A stretch of 64,000 bases of DNA from Pararhizobium sp. YC-54 (GCF_025847205.1 NZ_JAOYTH010000010.1:124001-188000), one strand, 5' to 3'; positions 44,267 to 54,312 are shown, counted from the stretch's first letter. Notes: a model not told the origin generated them from the letters alone. Translations and numbers: made by a program.

Positions 44267-45438
44267 GTCTGGTGTCTCCCATAGGTTTGGACAGGAGCAT
44301 GGAGGAAGGAAGACAGCCCGGCAATCGTCCGGCAGCCGAGCTGGGCCATCGCGCCGGACAGTTCGGCCTTGAGGATGGTCATCAGGTGATCGCCGCCGGC
44401 AGCGCCCATCGCGGCGCTGGCAAAGACGAAGGGACGGCCGATCAGGACGAAATCGGCGCCGAGCGCCAGCAGGCGGGCGACATCGAGGCCCGAGCGGATA
44501 CCGCCATCGGCGGCGATCAGCACATCGGGGCCGAGCGCACGGCGGATACCGGGCAGGACGGAGACGGCGGTCGGAGCGGCATCGAGCTGGCGGCCGCCGT
44601 GATTGGAGACGACCAGGCCATCGGCGCCCATTGCCAGATAGGCCTGCGCTTCCGAAACATCGAGCACGCCCTTGATCAAAAGCCGGCCTTTCCAGGCATC
44701 GCGGATACGGCGGACGCGGTCTGCGCCAAGATGACCGGTCATGACGCGGCCGACGAACTCCGCCGACTGCTTCAGCGACGAACCCTTCGGATAATAGGGC
44801 GACAGGTTTTCGAAATCGGGAATGCCATGACGCAGGACATGGCTCGCCCAATGCGGATGGGTGGCAATCTGGAACAGCGTCTTCAGATCGAGGATCGGCG
44901 GCACCGACATGCCGTTGCGGATATCGCGCTCGCGGCGGGTGGGAGCAGGGATATCGACGGTCAGCACCAGGGTCTGATAGCCGGATCGTGCGGCGCGCGC
45001 GATCATATCGGCTTCCATGGCCGGATCGTTGGGCGGATAGAACTGGAACCAGCCGTTGTCGCCGGTGACCGGGCCGATGGTTTCCATGGCACGGTTGGCG
45101 AAGGTCGAGAGCACATGCGGGATATTGTGGGCCTTGGCAGCTTTGGCCAGCGGCATTTCGCTGCCGGGCCAGAGCAGGCCGGCAAGACCGAGCGGGGCGA
45201 CGCCGAACGGCGCGTCGAAGCGTTTGCCGAACAGGGTGACGCCTATATCCGGCGAAGGCGCCTCCGACAGGTAGCGCGGCATCAGCTCAACCGTGTCGAA
45301 ACTTTCAACATTGCGCCGGACACCGCTTTCCCGGCCGAGGCCACCGATCAAATAATCATGCACGAACCCCGGCATGCGCCGCGCGGCCGCCGCCTCCATA
45401 TCGGCAACGCAGGGAAAACGTCTGTTAAAGTCTGTCAT
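44263..45438 (-). CDS. FMN-dependent alpha-hydroxyacid dehydrogenase (LldD/GOX family)
   Basis: A 391-residue TIM-barrel flavoenzyme. VAPLGLAGLLWPGSE binds FMN, LVLTVDIPAPTRRERD supplies FMN/substrate contacts, and VVSNHGGRQLD carries the catalytic His, followed by ADGGIRSGLDVARLLALGAD for the FMN phosphate. The family oxidises L-lactate, glycolate or related acids to ketoacids. The ATG at 45438 gives MTDFNRRFPCVADMEAAA, the family start. First of a two-gene unit with the GlcD-like oxidase, which it overlaps by 4 bp. Either stereoisomer-specific pair for lactate or a glycolate system. Confidence 0.86.
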   Translation of the reverse strand: MTDFNRRFPCVADMEAAAARRMPGFVHDYLIGGLGRESGVRRNVESFDTVELMPRYLSEAPSPDIGVTLFGKRFDAPFGVAPLGLAGLLWPGSEMPLAKAAKAHNIPHVLSTFANRAMETIGPVTGDNGWFQFYPPNDPAMEADMIARAARSGYQTLVLTVDIPAPTRRERDIRNGMSVPPILDLKTLFQIATHPHWASHVLRHGIPDFENLSPYYPKGSSLKQSAEFVGRVMTGHLGADRVRRIRDAWKGRLLIKGVLDVSEAQAYLAMGADGLVVSNHGGRQLDAAPTAVSVLPGIRRALGPDVLIAADGGIRSGLDVARLLALGADFVLIGRPFVFASAAMGAAGGDHLMTILKAELSGAMAQLGCRTIAGLSSFLHAPVQTYGRHQT

Positions 45439-45671
45439 GCTTGGTCCGGATGCTCTTCGATTCGGCCGGTACCTTAGCGCTTTCGGCGCCGGAACAGAAA
45501 GTCCCGGAACCTGGCACCGGTATGCAAGGGGCTGTTGGGCGTGCGCGGCACAAGTGTCCGGGCCCGACGCGCTGTGTTTTGCCTGAAATCCCGAAGGTCG
45601 AGGCCGGAATTTAACTTGACTGTTATATTCATAAAATCTAACGAGGCACCGGTTCCCCCCGTTTCGATTTC

Positions 45672-48302
45672 GTGAGTTTGTCAGTGATACCGCCAGCCTT
45701 TTTATCCGCAATTGCTGAAGGGGGAGACCGGATCGCTCTTCGGTTTCCGGGCTCTGCGGCCGTGACCTATTGCGAGCTCGATGACCGGATGACGCGCTTT
45801 GCCGCCCGCATCGGCAATGAGCGCAAAAAGCTGATCGCGATTGAAGCGTATTCTTCCGATATGGCGATCGTCGCATATCTGTCGGCGCTGCGCGCCGGGC
45901 ACGCGGTTGCGATGCTGCCACCGGGCGCCCCGGACGTTCTGGCCGACTTCGAGGCCCGATTTTCCCCTGATCTGGTCTTTCGAAGAGATGGCGAACGCTG
46001 GCGCCTGACCCAGACGGGCGGTGGTTCATCGCATCCCGGTCTCCACGATGATCTTGCCCTTGTCCTCATGACATCCGGCAGTTCGGGCAAACCAAGAGCG
46101 GTGCGGCTGTCAGCGGCAAACCTGACGGCCAATGCGAACTCGATCGCGGAATATCTGACGCTCCAACCCGGTGATTGCGCCTGCTGCATCTTGCCGCTGC
46201 ATTATTCCTATGGGCTTTCGGTTCTCAATTCGCATATGAGAGCCGGCGCGACCGTCTGTCTTCCCGACGTGTCGGTTCGCGATCCGGCCTTCCTCTCAAT
46301 GCTGGAGGAGGCGGGTTGTACGAACTTCGCAGGCGTGCCCTATTCCTACGAGCTTCTGGAGAAAGCGGGCTTCCGCAAAAGGCGCTTCTCAAATCTCCGG
46401 CTCATGACGGTTGCCGGTGGCCGCATGTGTCCCGATCTCGTTCGAAAATACAATCGCCATATGGGTGCAAACGGCGGCGCGTTCTTCGCCATGTATGGCC
46501 AGACCGAGGCAACGGCGCGGATTGCCTACGTGCCGCCGGACCGCCTGGAAGGCAATGAAGATCGTATCGGCGTTGCCATCCCCGACGGCGAGCTGTCGCT
46601 GCTTGACGAGAGCGGCAGGCCCATCCCGGCAAGCGGCGCGGAAGGCCAGCTCGTTTATACTGGCCCCAACGTCATGATGGGTTATGGCGAGACACGCGAA
46701 GACCTCGCCCGCGGACATGAGCTTTCGAGGTTGAAAACCGGCGACCTGGCCATGCGGGATGAAAACGGCCTCTACCGTATAAGCGGGCGGATCAGCCGCT
46801 TCTCGAAAATTGCCGGCATCAGGACCGGTCACGATTTTCTGGAAGCCGCGCTTGCCGCAAAGGGCATTAAAGCCGCTGTGGTCGGCGATGACCGGTTCAT
46901 TCAGGTGTTTTTCCGCGGCGATTTCGACAGCGATCATGTCTGCCGCCTGCTGGTCGAGGCAAGCGGCCTGACGGCCACGCATTTCAGGGTGTGCAGGATG
47001 CGGGAGCTGCCGCGTCTTTCGTCGGGCAAAGTGGACTACGCGGCGCTCCGCCAAAACGTCGAGGCAGACACTTCTAGCGAAACTGTCCGCTCGGTCGAGG
47101 AGGCGTTCGCGCAGGTGTTTTATCCGAGGCGCGTCACGGGGCGGGACAGCTTCATCACACTCGGCGGCGACTCCCTGCGTTTCGTCGAGCTCTCGCTGGA
47201 GCTCGATCGGCTGATGGCGGCGGTCCCCCAGGGGTGGGAAAACATGCCCGTCGATGCTCTTTCGGCGGGTTTAGGGAAAACGTCGACGCGGAAACCCATG
47301 ATGCGATCGGTCGGCATCGACATTTTGCTTCGGACCCTGGCAATCCTTCTAGTCGTCGTCCATCACGAAACGTTATGGCCGATACCGGGCGGCTCAAGCG
47401 TGATGATGTTGCTTGTCGGATACAGTCTGGCGCGGTTTCAGTCACAGGCTCTGTTTGCCGGTCGCTGGGAAGCGCTGGTTCACCCGCTGCTGCAGGTTCT
47501 GGTGCCATATTTCGCTGTTGTCGCAGCCTACGCGCTTGCCTGGGGGGAAATTCCCTGGGCGTCCGTGACGCTCACCGGCAATTTCGGATATGCCGATCCG
47601 GTACGACACACCATGATCCCTTATCTTTATTGGTTCGTGGAGGCCTATGTTCAGACGATCGCCGTCGTCGCCGCCCCCTTTTTCCTGCCGCGCTTTCGGC
47701 GCTGGGCGCGGACATATCCCTTTGAAGCGGGGCTGGTTTTCCTGGCCTTCGGGGTACTGGCGCGATTTGCGATTCCTCCGCTGATCGACATCGGAAACCG
47801 GCAGATATTCACACTGCCGTGGGTATTTCATGGCGCTATGTTCGGCTGGTGCGCTGCCTTTGCCGACACGGCCTTAAAGCGGGCAATCCTCCTGTCGATT
47901 GGGGCGCTCGTTATCGGCTACCTCGGGTTTGTCGAAAGCGTATGGATCGGGACCGCGATCAAGTATGCGACGCTGTTCACCGCGCTGGCGGCCTTGCTGT
48001 TTGTGCCAAGGATAAGGCTTCCAAAAAGGTTGGCGGCGCTTGTCCTGACGATTTCGGCGGCGAGCTTCCCGATTTACCTCTTTCACCGTTTGGTGCCCGA
48101 GGTGCTGATGCTGCCCATCGTCGGGCACCTGCCGCCGGCGCTCAGTCAAATCCTGTCCATTGCCGGGGGCATCGCAATCGGGTTGTTGATGCGATCGGTA
48201 CAGCAGGGCAGTTTGCGATTTCTCTCGGCAAGGTCGAAGAATTTCACATCGTTACAGGAGGATCGCTCCTCGTATGGGGAAAAATTGGAATTCCAGCGCT
48301 GA
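45672..48302 (+). CDS. NRPS-like fusion: adenylation domain, carrier domain, acyltransferase-3 membrane domain
   Basis: An 876-residue multidomain protein. Residues 1-455 form an AMP-forming adenylation domain: TSGSSGKPR at 134-142, YGQTEATAR near 275, TGDL at 356 and the catalytic Lys453 in LSSGKVDY. Residues 470-540 form a carrier domain with the phosphopantetheine Ser501 in LGGDSLRFVEL. From about 545 the protein is membrane-bound with about ten spans and VVVHHETLWPIPGGSS, the His-rich start of acyltransferase-3 (OafA-like) domains. It probably activates an acid, loads it on the carrier and transfers it across or at the membrane. The start is GTG with a weak site; no phosphopantetheinyl transferase nearby. 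Confidence 0.85.
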   Translation: MSLSVIPPAFLSAIAEGGDRIALRFPGSAAVTYCELDDRMTRFAARIGNERKKLIAIEAYSSDMAIVAYLSALRAGHAVAMLPPGAPDVLADFEARFSPDLVFRRDGERWRLTQTGGGSSHPGLHDDLALVLMTSGSSGKPRAVRLSAANLTANANSIAEYLTLQPGDCACCILPLHYSYGLSVLNSHMRAGATVCLPDVSVRDPAFLSMLEEAGCTNFAGVPYSYELLEKAGFRKRRFSNLRLMTVAGGRMCPDLVRKYNRHMGANGGAFFAMYGQTEATARIAYVPPDRLEGNEDRIGVAIPDGELSLLDESGRPIPASGAEGQLVYTGPNVMMGYGETREDLARGHELSRLKTGDLAMRDENGLYRISGRISRFSKIAGIRTGHDFLEAALAAKGIKAAVVGDDRFIQVFFRGDFDSDHVCRLLVEASGLTATHFRVCRMRELPRLSSGKVDYAALRQNVEADTSSETVRSVEEAFAQVFYPRRVTGRDSFITLGGDSLRFVELSLELDRLMAAVPQGWENMPVDALSAGLGKTSTRKPMMRSVGIDILLRTLAILLVVVHHETLWPIPGGSSVMMLLVGYSLARFQSQALFAGRWEALVHPLLQVLVPYFAVVAAYALAWGEIPWASVTLTGNFGYADPVRHTMIPYLYWFVEAYVQTIAVVAAPFFLPRFRRWARTYPFEAGLVFLAFGVLARFAIPPLIDIGNRQIFTLPWVFHGAMFGWCAAFADTALKRAILLSIGALVIGYLGFVESVWIGTAIKYATLFTALAALLFVPRIRLPKRLAALVLTISAASFPIYLFHRLVPEVLMLPIVGHLPPALSQILSIAGGIAIGLLMRSVQQGSLRFLSARSKNFTSLQEDRSSYGEKLEFQR

Positions 48303-48394
48303 TCCGCCGGTTTAAAATCTCCGCGGATGACGAACTGGAACAACCATGCCCTCCCCGCGGGGAGGACATGCGGCCGGGCAGGGGACTTCGGCCG

Positions 48395-49318
48395 TTACGC
48401 CGCCTCGCGCACCAGCGCCTGCGCCATGCAGTGGATGCCGCCGCCGGTCTTGGAGATTTCGCTCATGTCGATGGCGGCGACTTCGAAGCCGCGGGCGCGG
48501 AGTTTTTCGATCAGGGTTTTTGACGACGTGGGCGCAATCACCCGATCCTTGCCGAGCGACATGAAATTGCAGCCGAGCGCCATCGTGTCCTGGAAGGGCA
48601 CGTCGATGATCTCGTGACCCTTGGCTTTCAGCCAGTCGACGATGCCCGGCTCGGTGCAGGCGAGACACACGGCCGTCAGTTTCGGGGCGATCGGCACGAC
48701 CATCAGGTCGATATGGACGTAATACTCGTCGATGAAGGCAAGCCGGGTTTCCCAGCCCTCCTTCTTGAACCAGTCCTCGACCTGCCGGGCGCCTTCCTCC
48801 TGGGTGCGGGCGCCGCCGCAGCCGATCAGGACGACGCCATCCTCGATGACGTTGAAATCGCCACCTTCGAAGGTGCCGGCCGTGACCATGTCGTAGATGG
48901 GAATGCCGAGCTTTTCATAGGTGCGGATGGCGGCATAATTTTCGCCGCGCCGCCACCAGTTGGCCATGGCGGTGATGATGGCGCCATAGGGCGTCATGAC
49001 GCTGGAATCGCGGGAATAGACCTGCATCGGCAGTTCCGGCGTCGGCTCGTGCCAGTGGATCTTGACGCCGAAATGCTCGTAGGCCGAGACCAGTTCCTTA
49101 TGCTGCGATTGCGCCACCTGGATATTGCAGGGTGCCTCACGCAGGTGCTTGCGCGATAGCGAGCTGGTGGAGAGGTGCCTGAGATGCGCCGGCGAGCCGA
49201 GCAGCACGTCGGTCAGCGGATCGGTCTCGTTCTTGAAGCCCCAGCGGGTAAGCGGCGCGGTGCCGCCCTTCGGGTTGCGGCGCTGAAGCGAAAAGGGCTC
49301 GTTAAACTGCATGATCAT
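48395..49318 (-). CDS. Amidinotransferase/dimethylarginine dimethylaminohydrolase-like enzyme
   Basis: A 307-residue protein of the guanidino-group-modifying superfamily (pentein fold). MQVYSRDSSVMTPYGAII carries the conserved RD(S) region, GTFEGGDFNVIEDG the EGGD motif binding the guanidinium, and GGGIHCMAQAL the nucleophilic Cys near the C-terminus. Family members hydrolyse or transfer the amidino group of arginine derivatives, for example DDAH making citrulline. The ATG at 49318 overlaps the stop of the M20 amidohydrolase by 4 bp, so it is second in that operon. A GC palindrome (48350-48365) follows the stop and separates it from the convergent fusion gene. Confidence 0.82.
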   Translation of the reverse strand: MIMQFNEPFSLQRRNPKGGTAPLTRWGFKNETDPLTDVLLGSPAHLRHLSTSSLSRKHLREAPCNIQVAQSQHKELVSAYEHFGVKIHWHEPTPELPMQVYSRDSSVMTPYGAIITAMANWWRRGENYAAIRTYEKLGIPIYDMVTAGTFEGGDFNVIEDGVVLIGCGGARTQEEGARQVEDWFKKEGWETRLAFIDEYYVHIDLMVVPIAPKLTAVCLACTEPGIVDWLKAKGHEIIDVPFQDTMALGCNFMSLGKDRVIAPTSSKTLIEKLRARGFEVAAIDMSEISKTGGGIHCMAQALVREAA

Positions 49319-50901
49319 GCCTCCGGGGTTGAGGGTTTGGGGATCCACCAGTCGCGGCCGCGGGCGGTGGTCACATATTCGGGCCAGCGGAAATGGATGG
49401 GCGGTGTGTAGTCGCAAAGCGGCGGTAACCATTTGGAGCCGCCAATGCCACCGCCGGTACGCTCGTTGAATTCGGTTTTGACGGCGGTGCGAATTGTTTC
49501 GTCTTCCAACAGCCGGAGGGCGGATATGGCGATGGTCCTGGCGGCGCAGAGCACGGTCGGGTCGATGGTGGCCGGGATGCCGCCGAGCGCATTGGCGACC
49601 CAGACCGGATAGGTATAGCCGGCGGGGGCTTTCAGCGCCGGGCGAGCGATGTAGAAACGGGCCGTCGGGGCGTGCCAGCTCATATCGGTGTAATCGTCGG
49701 AGGTGGAATTCAGCTGCGAGGGTGCGAGATCGCGGCGCAGGATGGCTTCGGCGTCTTGCGGGGAGATCAGCGTTTCCATCGCCTCGATGAACGGCTCATC
49801 CATCGCCGCCACGCCGAGATTGGTCTGGATTTCGCGGGCGACAGTCTTTGCGTCCTCATCCCAGCGCGGCGGGCCGACGGTTTGCAGCGCGTCCCAGACG
49901 AGGTTTGCCATCGCGTGGTTGGCAAGGCCGGGACGGGACTTCGACACCCAGTGGCGCTCGGTGCGGCAGCCGGTCATGGTGGCTGCGGCAGTGGCGTTGC
50001 GGTCAAGAACCGAGGTCACCTGTTCGGCCATGGCGATGGCCGGCACGCGGATCATGTACTGGATTTCTGCAAGACCCGCCGGGAGATTGTCAGCGGTCGC
50101 CTGTCCGGCGGTCAGGATCGCCTCGCTGATCGACCAGCCGCCCTGGTGGGTGAGCATGGAGTCCCGCAACGCTTTCGAGGCCATGTACATGGTCATCAAC
50201 GCATCGTTGGCGCCCGGCGCGCGCACGGCCGAGTGCGATTGCGGGATCGGCGCGCCGTCGCTGCGGCCCCAGGCTTCCGGCTGGTCGCAGATGAAGCGGT
50301 AGATCATCGAATAGGCCGCGCCGCAGTGGGTGTCCCAGCGCACGGTGTTGCACATCGGCAGCATGTAGAACGGATGGAACGAGAACATGCCGGCGAGACC
50401 ATCATAGTAGCCTTTGGCGGCATGGATCGGCTTGGAGCCACGCACTTTTTCAGCCGGTTCGCCGGTGAAGCGCAACGTGCCCCTGATGCCGTGCCGTTCC
50501 ATCGCCGCCTTGGTGGCGAGCAGGCCACCGAGCGAGCCGACGCCAAGCGCCGAATGCGGATCGGTATGGCCGCCGGCCTCGTAGCTCAAGCGGTCACGCG
50601 GCTGTCTGCGCGTCGTTGGAGCCTGGCAGTTTCCGGGCACGGCGTCGTATTCTGCGTACATGCCGATCACCGGGCCGGGGCCGTTGCTCCATTCGGCGCA
50701 AAACGCCGTCGGCATGCCGGCGGAGCCTTCCTCGACCGAAAAGCCCTGTTTGCGCAGGAGATCGACATACCAGGCGGCGGATTCGTATTCGCGCCATGCG
50801 GTTTCGCCAAACGAGAAGATCCGGGCCGTCCAGTCCGACAGGCCGGCCCGGATGGTCTCGACATAGGTCAAAGCAGATGACTGGGCTGCGGATATCGGCA
50901 C
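49315..50901 (-). CDS. M20-family amidohydrolase (AbgB-like)
   Basis: A 528-residue M20D metallopeptidase homologue. GMYAEYDAVPGNCQ contains the D/E metal region and GGHTDPHSALGVGSLGG the next metal ligands, while GEPAEKVRGSKP gives the catalytic Glu and SFHPFYMLP a His. The size and NSTSDDYTDMSW near the C-terminus match aminobenzoyl-glutamate hydrolase subunit B-type proteins, which cleave amide bonds of N-acyl amino acids. It is divergent from a LysR gene and followed by the amidinotransferase-like gene. A partner AbgA-type subunit is not present, so it may act alone. Confidence 0.82.
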   Translation of the reverse strand: MPISAAQSSALTYVETIRAGLSDWTARIFSFGETAWREYESAAWYVDLLRKQGFSVEEGSAGMPTAFCAEWSNGPGPVIGMYAEYDAVPGNCQAPTTRRQPRDRLSYEAGGHTDPHSALGVGSLGGLLATKAAMERHGIRGTLRFTGEPAEKVRGSKPIHAAKGYYDGLAGMFSFHPFYMLPMCNTVRWDTHCGAAYSMIYRFICDQPEAWGRSDGAPIPQSHSAVRAPGANDALMTMYMASKALRDSMLTHQGGWSISEAILTAGQATADNLPAGLAEIQYMIRVPAIAMAEQVTSVLDRNATAAATMTGCRTERHWVSKSRPGLANHAMANLVWDALQTVGPPRWDEDAKTVAREIQTNLGVAAMDEPFIEAMETLISPQDAEAILRRDLAPSQLNSTSDDYTDMSWHAPTARFYIARPALKAPAGYTYPVWVANALGGIPATIDPTVLCAARTIAISALRLLEDETIRTAVKTEFNERTGGGIGGSKWLPPLCDYTPPIHFRWPEYVTTARGRDWWIPKPSTPEA

Positions 50902-51060
50902 GAGGGCTTCGTTTCGCTGGAGAGATCGGCTGGGTTGCTGCGGTCAGTTAAGCGCCGATCGGTTTTTTGAAAAAGTGAAATGTTTTCCCGCCTTCGACAA
51001 ATTAAGTTCGCCAATGCTCAAAATCCGGACTAGCTTTTCGGCCAGATCAGGAGAGCGCCC

Positions 51061-51957
51061 ATGCAGAGAATTCCATCGACACAGGCTTTGCGCGCGCTGG
51101 AAAGCTTCGCCCGGCACGGCACGGTGTGGAAAGCGGCCGACGAGCTCAACCTGACACGTAGCGCCATCAGTCATCAGTTGCGGCTTTTGGAGCGGGAGCT
51201 CGGGTTCCAGATCTTCAATCGCGTCGGAACACGGATCGAACTGACGGAGCAGGGGCTGGGTTATGCCGCAGATATCCGTCAGGCGCTCAATGCCATTGCC
51301 GGGTCCGCTTCGCGCCATGCCAGCCGCGGCGTCAGCGGCTCGATCACGGTCAGCTGCCCGCCGGGTTTCGCCTCGAACTGGCTGTGCAACTATATCTCGC
51401 ACTTCCGCGAGGCCTATCCGGATGTGCGGATTTCCATCGTCACGCCGCGGCGGCTCGACGATATCAGCAATCCCGACGTCGATGTCTTCATCGCGTTCGG
51501 CACGGGAAACTGGCCGTCGATGCAGGTGGAACTGATCGTCGAAGTGGAGTTTGCGCCGCTCTGCAGCCCGGCCTTGCTCAACAAGATCGGCGGTCTCAAC
51601 GGACCGAACGACATCAAGAAGATGTGTCTGCTGCACCTCACCGACTACGAGGACTGGGAGACCTGGCTGGCGCTGGCGGGGGTCGACCAGAGTTATGCCT
51701 CGACCGGGATTATTTTCTCCGACATGAACCTGGTCTTTGCTGCGACCCTCTCCGGACAGGGCGTGGCCGTCGGCGATCGCTTCACCTGCCGGCACGCGAT
51801 GAACAGCGGGCAACTGGTGCAGCCGTTCGATATCAGCATCAATTCCAGCCGCTCCTACTATCTGGTGACGTCGGAGGCCAAGGCCGACAATCAGGCCGTT
51901 GTGGCATTCAGTTCGTGGCTGCGCTCGGAGATGCTTAATAATGACGCAGACGCCTGA
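51061..51957 (+). CDS. LysR-family transcriptional regulator (GcvA-like)
   Basis: A 298-residue LysR protein. The helix-turn-helix is at residues 8-60 (TQALRALESFARHGTVWKAA, TRSAISHQLRLLERELGFQIF) and the periplasmic-binding-like effector domain follows. It is transcribed away from the M20/amidinotransferase operon across a 159-bp gap and towards the ABC importer genes, so it probably regulates both. A GTG/ATG ambiguity is absent; the ATG sits after GAGAGCGCCC. The inducer may be the imported guanidino or polyamine-like compound. Confidence 0.88.
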   Translation: MQRIPSTQALRALESFARHGTVWKAADELNLTRSAISHQLRLLERELGFQIFNRVGTRIELTEQGLGYAADIRQALNAIAGSASRHASRGVSGSITVSCPPGFASNWLCNYISHFREAYPDVRISIVTPRRLDDISNPDVDVFIAFGTGNWPSMQVELIVEVEFAPLCSPALLNKIGGLNGPNDIKKMCLLHLTDYEDWETWLALAGVDQSYASTGIIFSDMNLVFAATLSGQGVAVGDRFTCRHAMNSGQLVQPFDISINSSRSYYLVTSEAKADNQAVVAFSSWLRSEMLNNDADA

Positions 51958-52076
51958 GCATTCGCCCATTCGGCAGGCGATGCTTGGCAAATTTTATTTG
52001 TCCAAGCGGGGAAAAGATTTCGTTTGTTCTGTTGCTAAAACGCCCCTACGATTTCCGGGTTGAAAAGGGAGCGTCG

Positions 52077-53150
52077 ATGCACAGCGGACACGAGGCGGCC
52101 GAAATCACAGCGCGCGGAATTGGCAAGGCCTATGGTGATTTCCATGCCTTGCGCGACATTTCGCTGACGATCGGCTCGGGCGAATTCCTGACACTTCTGG
52201 GGCCATCGGGATCCGGAAAAAGCACCTTCCTGATGATCCTTGCGGGGTTCGAGACGCCGACCACCGGCAGTCTGATGAAAAACGGCGCCGACATCACCAC
52301 CGTCCCGGCCGAGAAGCGCGCCTTCGGCATGGTCTTCCAGGGCTATGCGCTGTTTCCGCATATGACGGTCGAGCAGAATATCGCCTTTCCGCTGCAGGTT
52401 CAGGGGCGCCCGGACAACGATATCAAACGCAGCGTCAATACGATCATCGATCGTGTCGGTTTGCGCGGGCATGAAAAGAAGCGGCCGGCCGGTCTCTCGG
52501 GCGGGCAGCAGCAACGCGTTGCACTGGCGCGCGCACTGGTGTTCGAGCCCTCCGTGCTGCTGCTCGACGAGCCGTTTTCGGCGCTCGACAAGAACCTGCG
52601 ATCCTCGATGCAGGAGGAGGTTCGCAGGCTGCATCAGGAGACCGGAACGACCTTCGTTTTCGTGACGCATGACCAGTCCGAGGCGCTGGCGCTTTCGACC
52701 CGCATCGGCATCTTCAATCAGGGACAATTGCAGCAGATCGGCACGCCGAAGGATGTTTACGAGCGGCCGGCCAACCGGTTCGTCGCGGAATTCCTGGGCG
52801 ATGTGAATTTCCTGTCGCTTTCCGGCGTCAAGGCAACGGCAGATGGTGCCGAGGGGATTTTCGAAGGGCATCCGATGCGCATCTCAGCGCCGGGCCAGAC
52901 CGTCAGCGAGCATTTCGCCATCCGGCCCGAGCATATGGTGATGTTCGAGCAGGCGCCTGCCGAGGGCAACATGCTGAAGGCGGAAATCGGCGAAGTCACC
53001 TATCTCGGCGCGGAAACGCGCTTTGGCCTGAAGACGGCTGGCGGCATCGGGCTGGTGCTGCAGATGCCGACGCGCGAGGTGAAGAGCGCTTTCCAGCCGG
53101 GGCGTCAGGTCTGGGCCGGATGGCCGGCCAACCAGGGTTTCTTTCTGTAA
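52077..53150 (+). CDS. ABC transporter ATP-binding protein (polyamine/PotA type)
   Basis: A 357-residue ATPase. Walker A is LLGPSGSGKSTFLM, the signature LSGGQQQRVALARAL and Walker B VLLLDEPFSALD, with H-loop VFVTHDQSEAL. The C-terminal TOBE domain (about residues 280-355) with AIRPEHM marks the spermidine/putrescine and iron-type subfamily. The ATG at 52077 has AAGGGAG upstream; an in-frame ATG 93 bases earlier lacks similarity. First of a four-gene importer, followed 56 bp later by the binding protein. Confidence 0.93.
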   Translation: MHSGHEAAEITARGIGKAYGDFHALRDISLTIGSGEFLTLLGPSGSGKSTFLMILAGFETPTTGSLMKNGADITTVPAEKRAFGMVFQGYALFPHMTVEQNIAFPLQVQGRPDNDIKRSVNTIIDRVGLRGHEKKRPAGLSGGQQQRVALARALVFEPSVLLLDEPFSALDKNLRSSMQEEVRRLHQETGTTFVFVTHDQSEALALSTRIGIFNQGQLQQIGTPKDVYERPANRFVAEFLGDVNFLSLSGVKATADGAEGIFEGHPMRISAPGQTVSEHFAIRPEHMVMFEQAPAEGNMLKAEIGEVTYLGAETRFGLKTAGGIGLVLQMPTREVKSAFQPGRQVWAGWPANQGFFL

Positions 53151-53206
53151 GTGCGTAAACGAGCGACGCCGATAAAGGCGCGCCGCAAAAACCAGAGGAG
53201 AACGGC

Positions 53207-54286
53207 ATGAGCGAAATAGTGGCAACAGGCGGCATGTCCCGCCGCAGATTCACCCAGCTGGCGGCACTGTTGCTGTCGGCAAGCCCGATCGCGCTTGGCG
53301 CGACGCGCGGCTGGGCTGCGGAAGGCGAGCTCGTCTTCGTCAACTGGGGTGGCGATGCGGGTCCGGCCTATGACAAGGCCTACGGCGCACCCTTCAAGGA
53401 AGAGGCTGGCATTACCGTCAAGCAGGATGGCTCCGGCCCGACGGAAGGTGCGGTCGCAGCGCAGTTCGAAAGCGGCAAGCCCGCCTGGGATATCGTCGAC
53501 ATCGATCCCTTCTCGGCGCAGGCGCTCGGCAAGAAGGGCATGATGGAGCCGATCGACTATGCCGTCGTCGACAAGAAGAAAATGCGTGAGGGCTTTGGCT
53601 GGGAATTTGCCGCTTCGACCTATTTCTTCTCCTATATCATCGCCTATGACGCCTCGAAATTCGGCGACAAGGTGCCGACCGGCATGGCCGACTTCTTCGA
53701 CGTCGAGAAATTCCCCGGCAAGCGCTCGCTCTACAAATGGGGTGCCGGCATGTGGGAGGCAGCCCTTCTGGCCGATGGTGTCGAGCCGGCAAAACTCTAT
53801 CCGCTCGACCTCGACCGCGCCCACAAGAAGATCGCGGCCTTCAAGGACAATGTCGTCTCCTACTGGGGCGGCGGCGCCGAAAGCCAGTCGGTCCTCCTGA
53901 ACGGCGAGGCCTCGATGGCGCTGATCTGGTCGACCCGCGCCGGGCTGATCGAGAAGGATTCCGGCGGCTCGATCAAGTTCGTCTGGGACCAGGGCCTGAT
54001 TTCGCCCGGCGCCATGGGCGTGATCAAGGGCAATCCGGGCGGCAAGGACAATGCGATGAAGTTCATTGCCTCGGCGCAGGACCCGAAGAAGCAGGTGATC
54101 ATGTTCGAGATGCTCGGCCAAGGCCCGGCCAACCCGGCCGCCGATGCGCTGCTGTCGCCGGAACAGGCCAAGCTCAACCCGGTCGATCCGGCCAATATGT
54201 CAAAGCAGATTCCACTGGATATGGCCTGGTACGAGACCAATTACGGTCCGGCGCTGGACGAATATACGAAGATCATTTCGGCGTAA
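53207..54286 (+). CDS. ABC transporter substrate-binding protein, Tat-exported (PotD-like)
   Basis: A 359-residue binding protein with a twin-arginine signal (SRRRFTQLAALLLSAS) and cleavage near WAAEG. The mature part, GELVFVNWGGDAGPAYDKAY and WDIVDIDPFSAQALG, is the polyamine/spermidine-type fold (family 1). It has CASTYFFSYIIAYD-like aromatic residues that could hold a cationic ligand. It delivers substrate to the two permeases downstream. A repeat of about 155 bases separates it from the first permease gene. The ligand is unknown; guanidino compounds or polyamines are plausible by context. Confidence 0.88.
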   Translation: MSEIVATGGMSRRRFTQLAALLLSASPIALGATRGWAAEGELVFVNWGGDAGPAYDKAYGAPFKEEAGITVKQDGSGPTEGAVAAQFESGKPAWDIVDIDPFSAQALGKKGMMEPIDYAVVDKKKMREGFGWEFAASTYFFSYIIAYDASKFGDKVPTGMADFFDVEKFPGKRSLYKWGAGMWEAALLADGVEPAKLYPLDLDRAHKKIAAFKDNVVSYWGGGAESQSVLLNGEASMALIWSTRAGLIEKDSGGSIKFVWDQGLISPGAMGVIKGNPGGKDNAMKFIASAQDPKKQVIMFEMLGQGPANPAADALLSPEQAKLNPVDPANMSKQIPLDMAWYETNYGPALDEYTKIISA

Positions 54287-54312
54287 GCCGGCTCGCTCAA
54301 CGGAGGTGGCGT

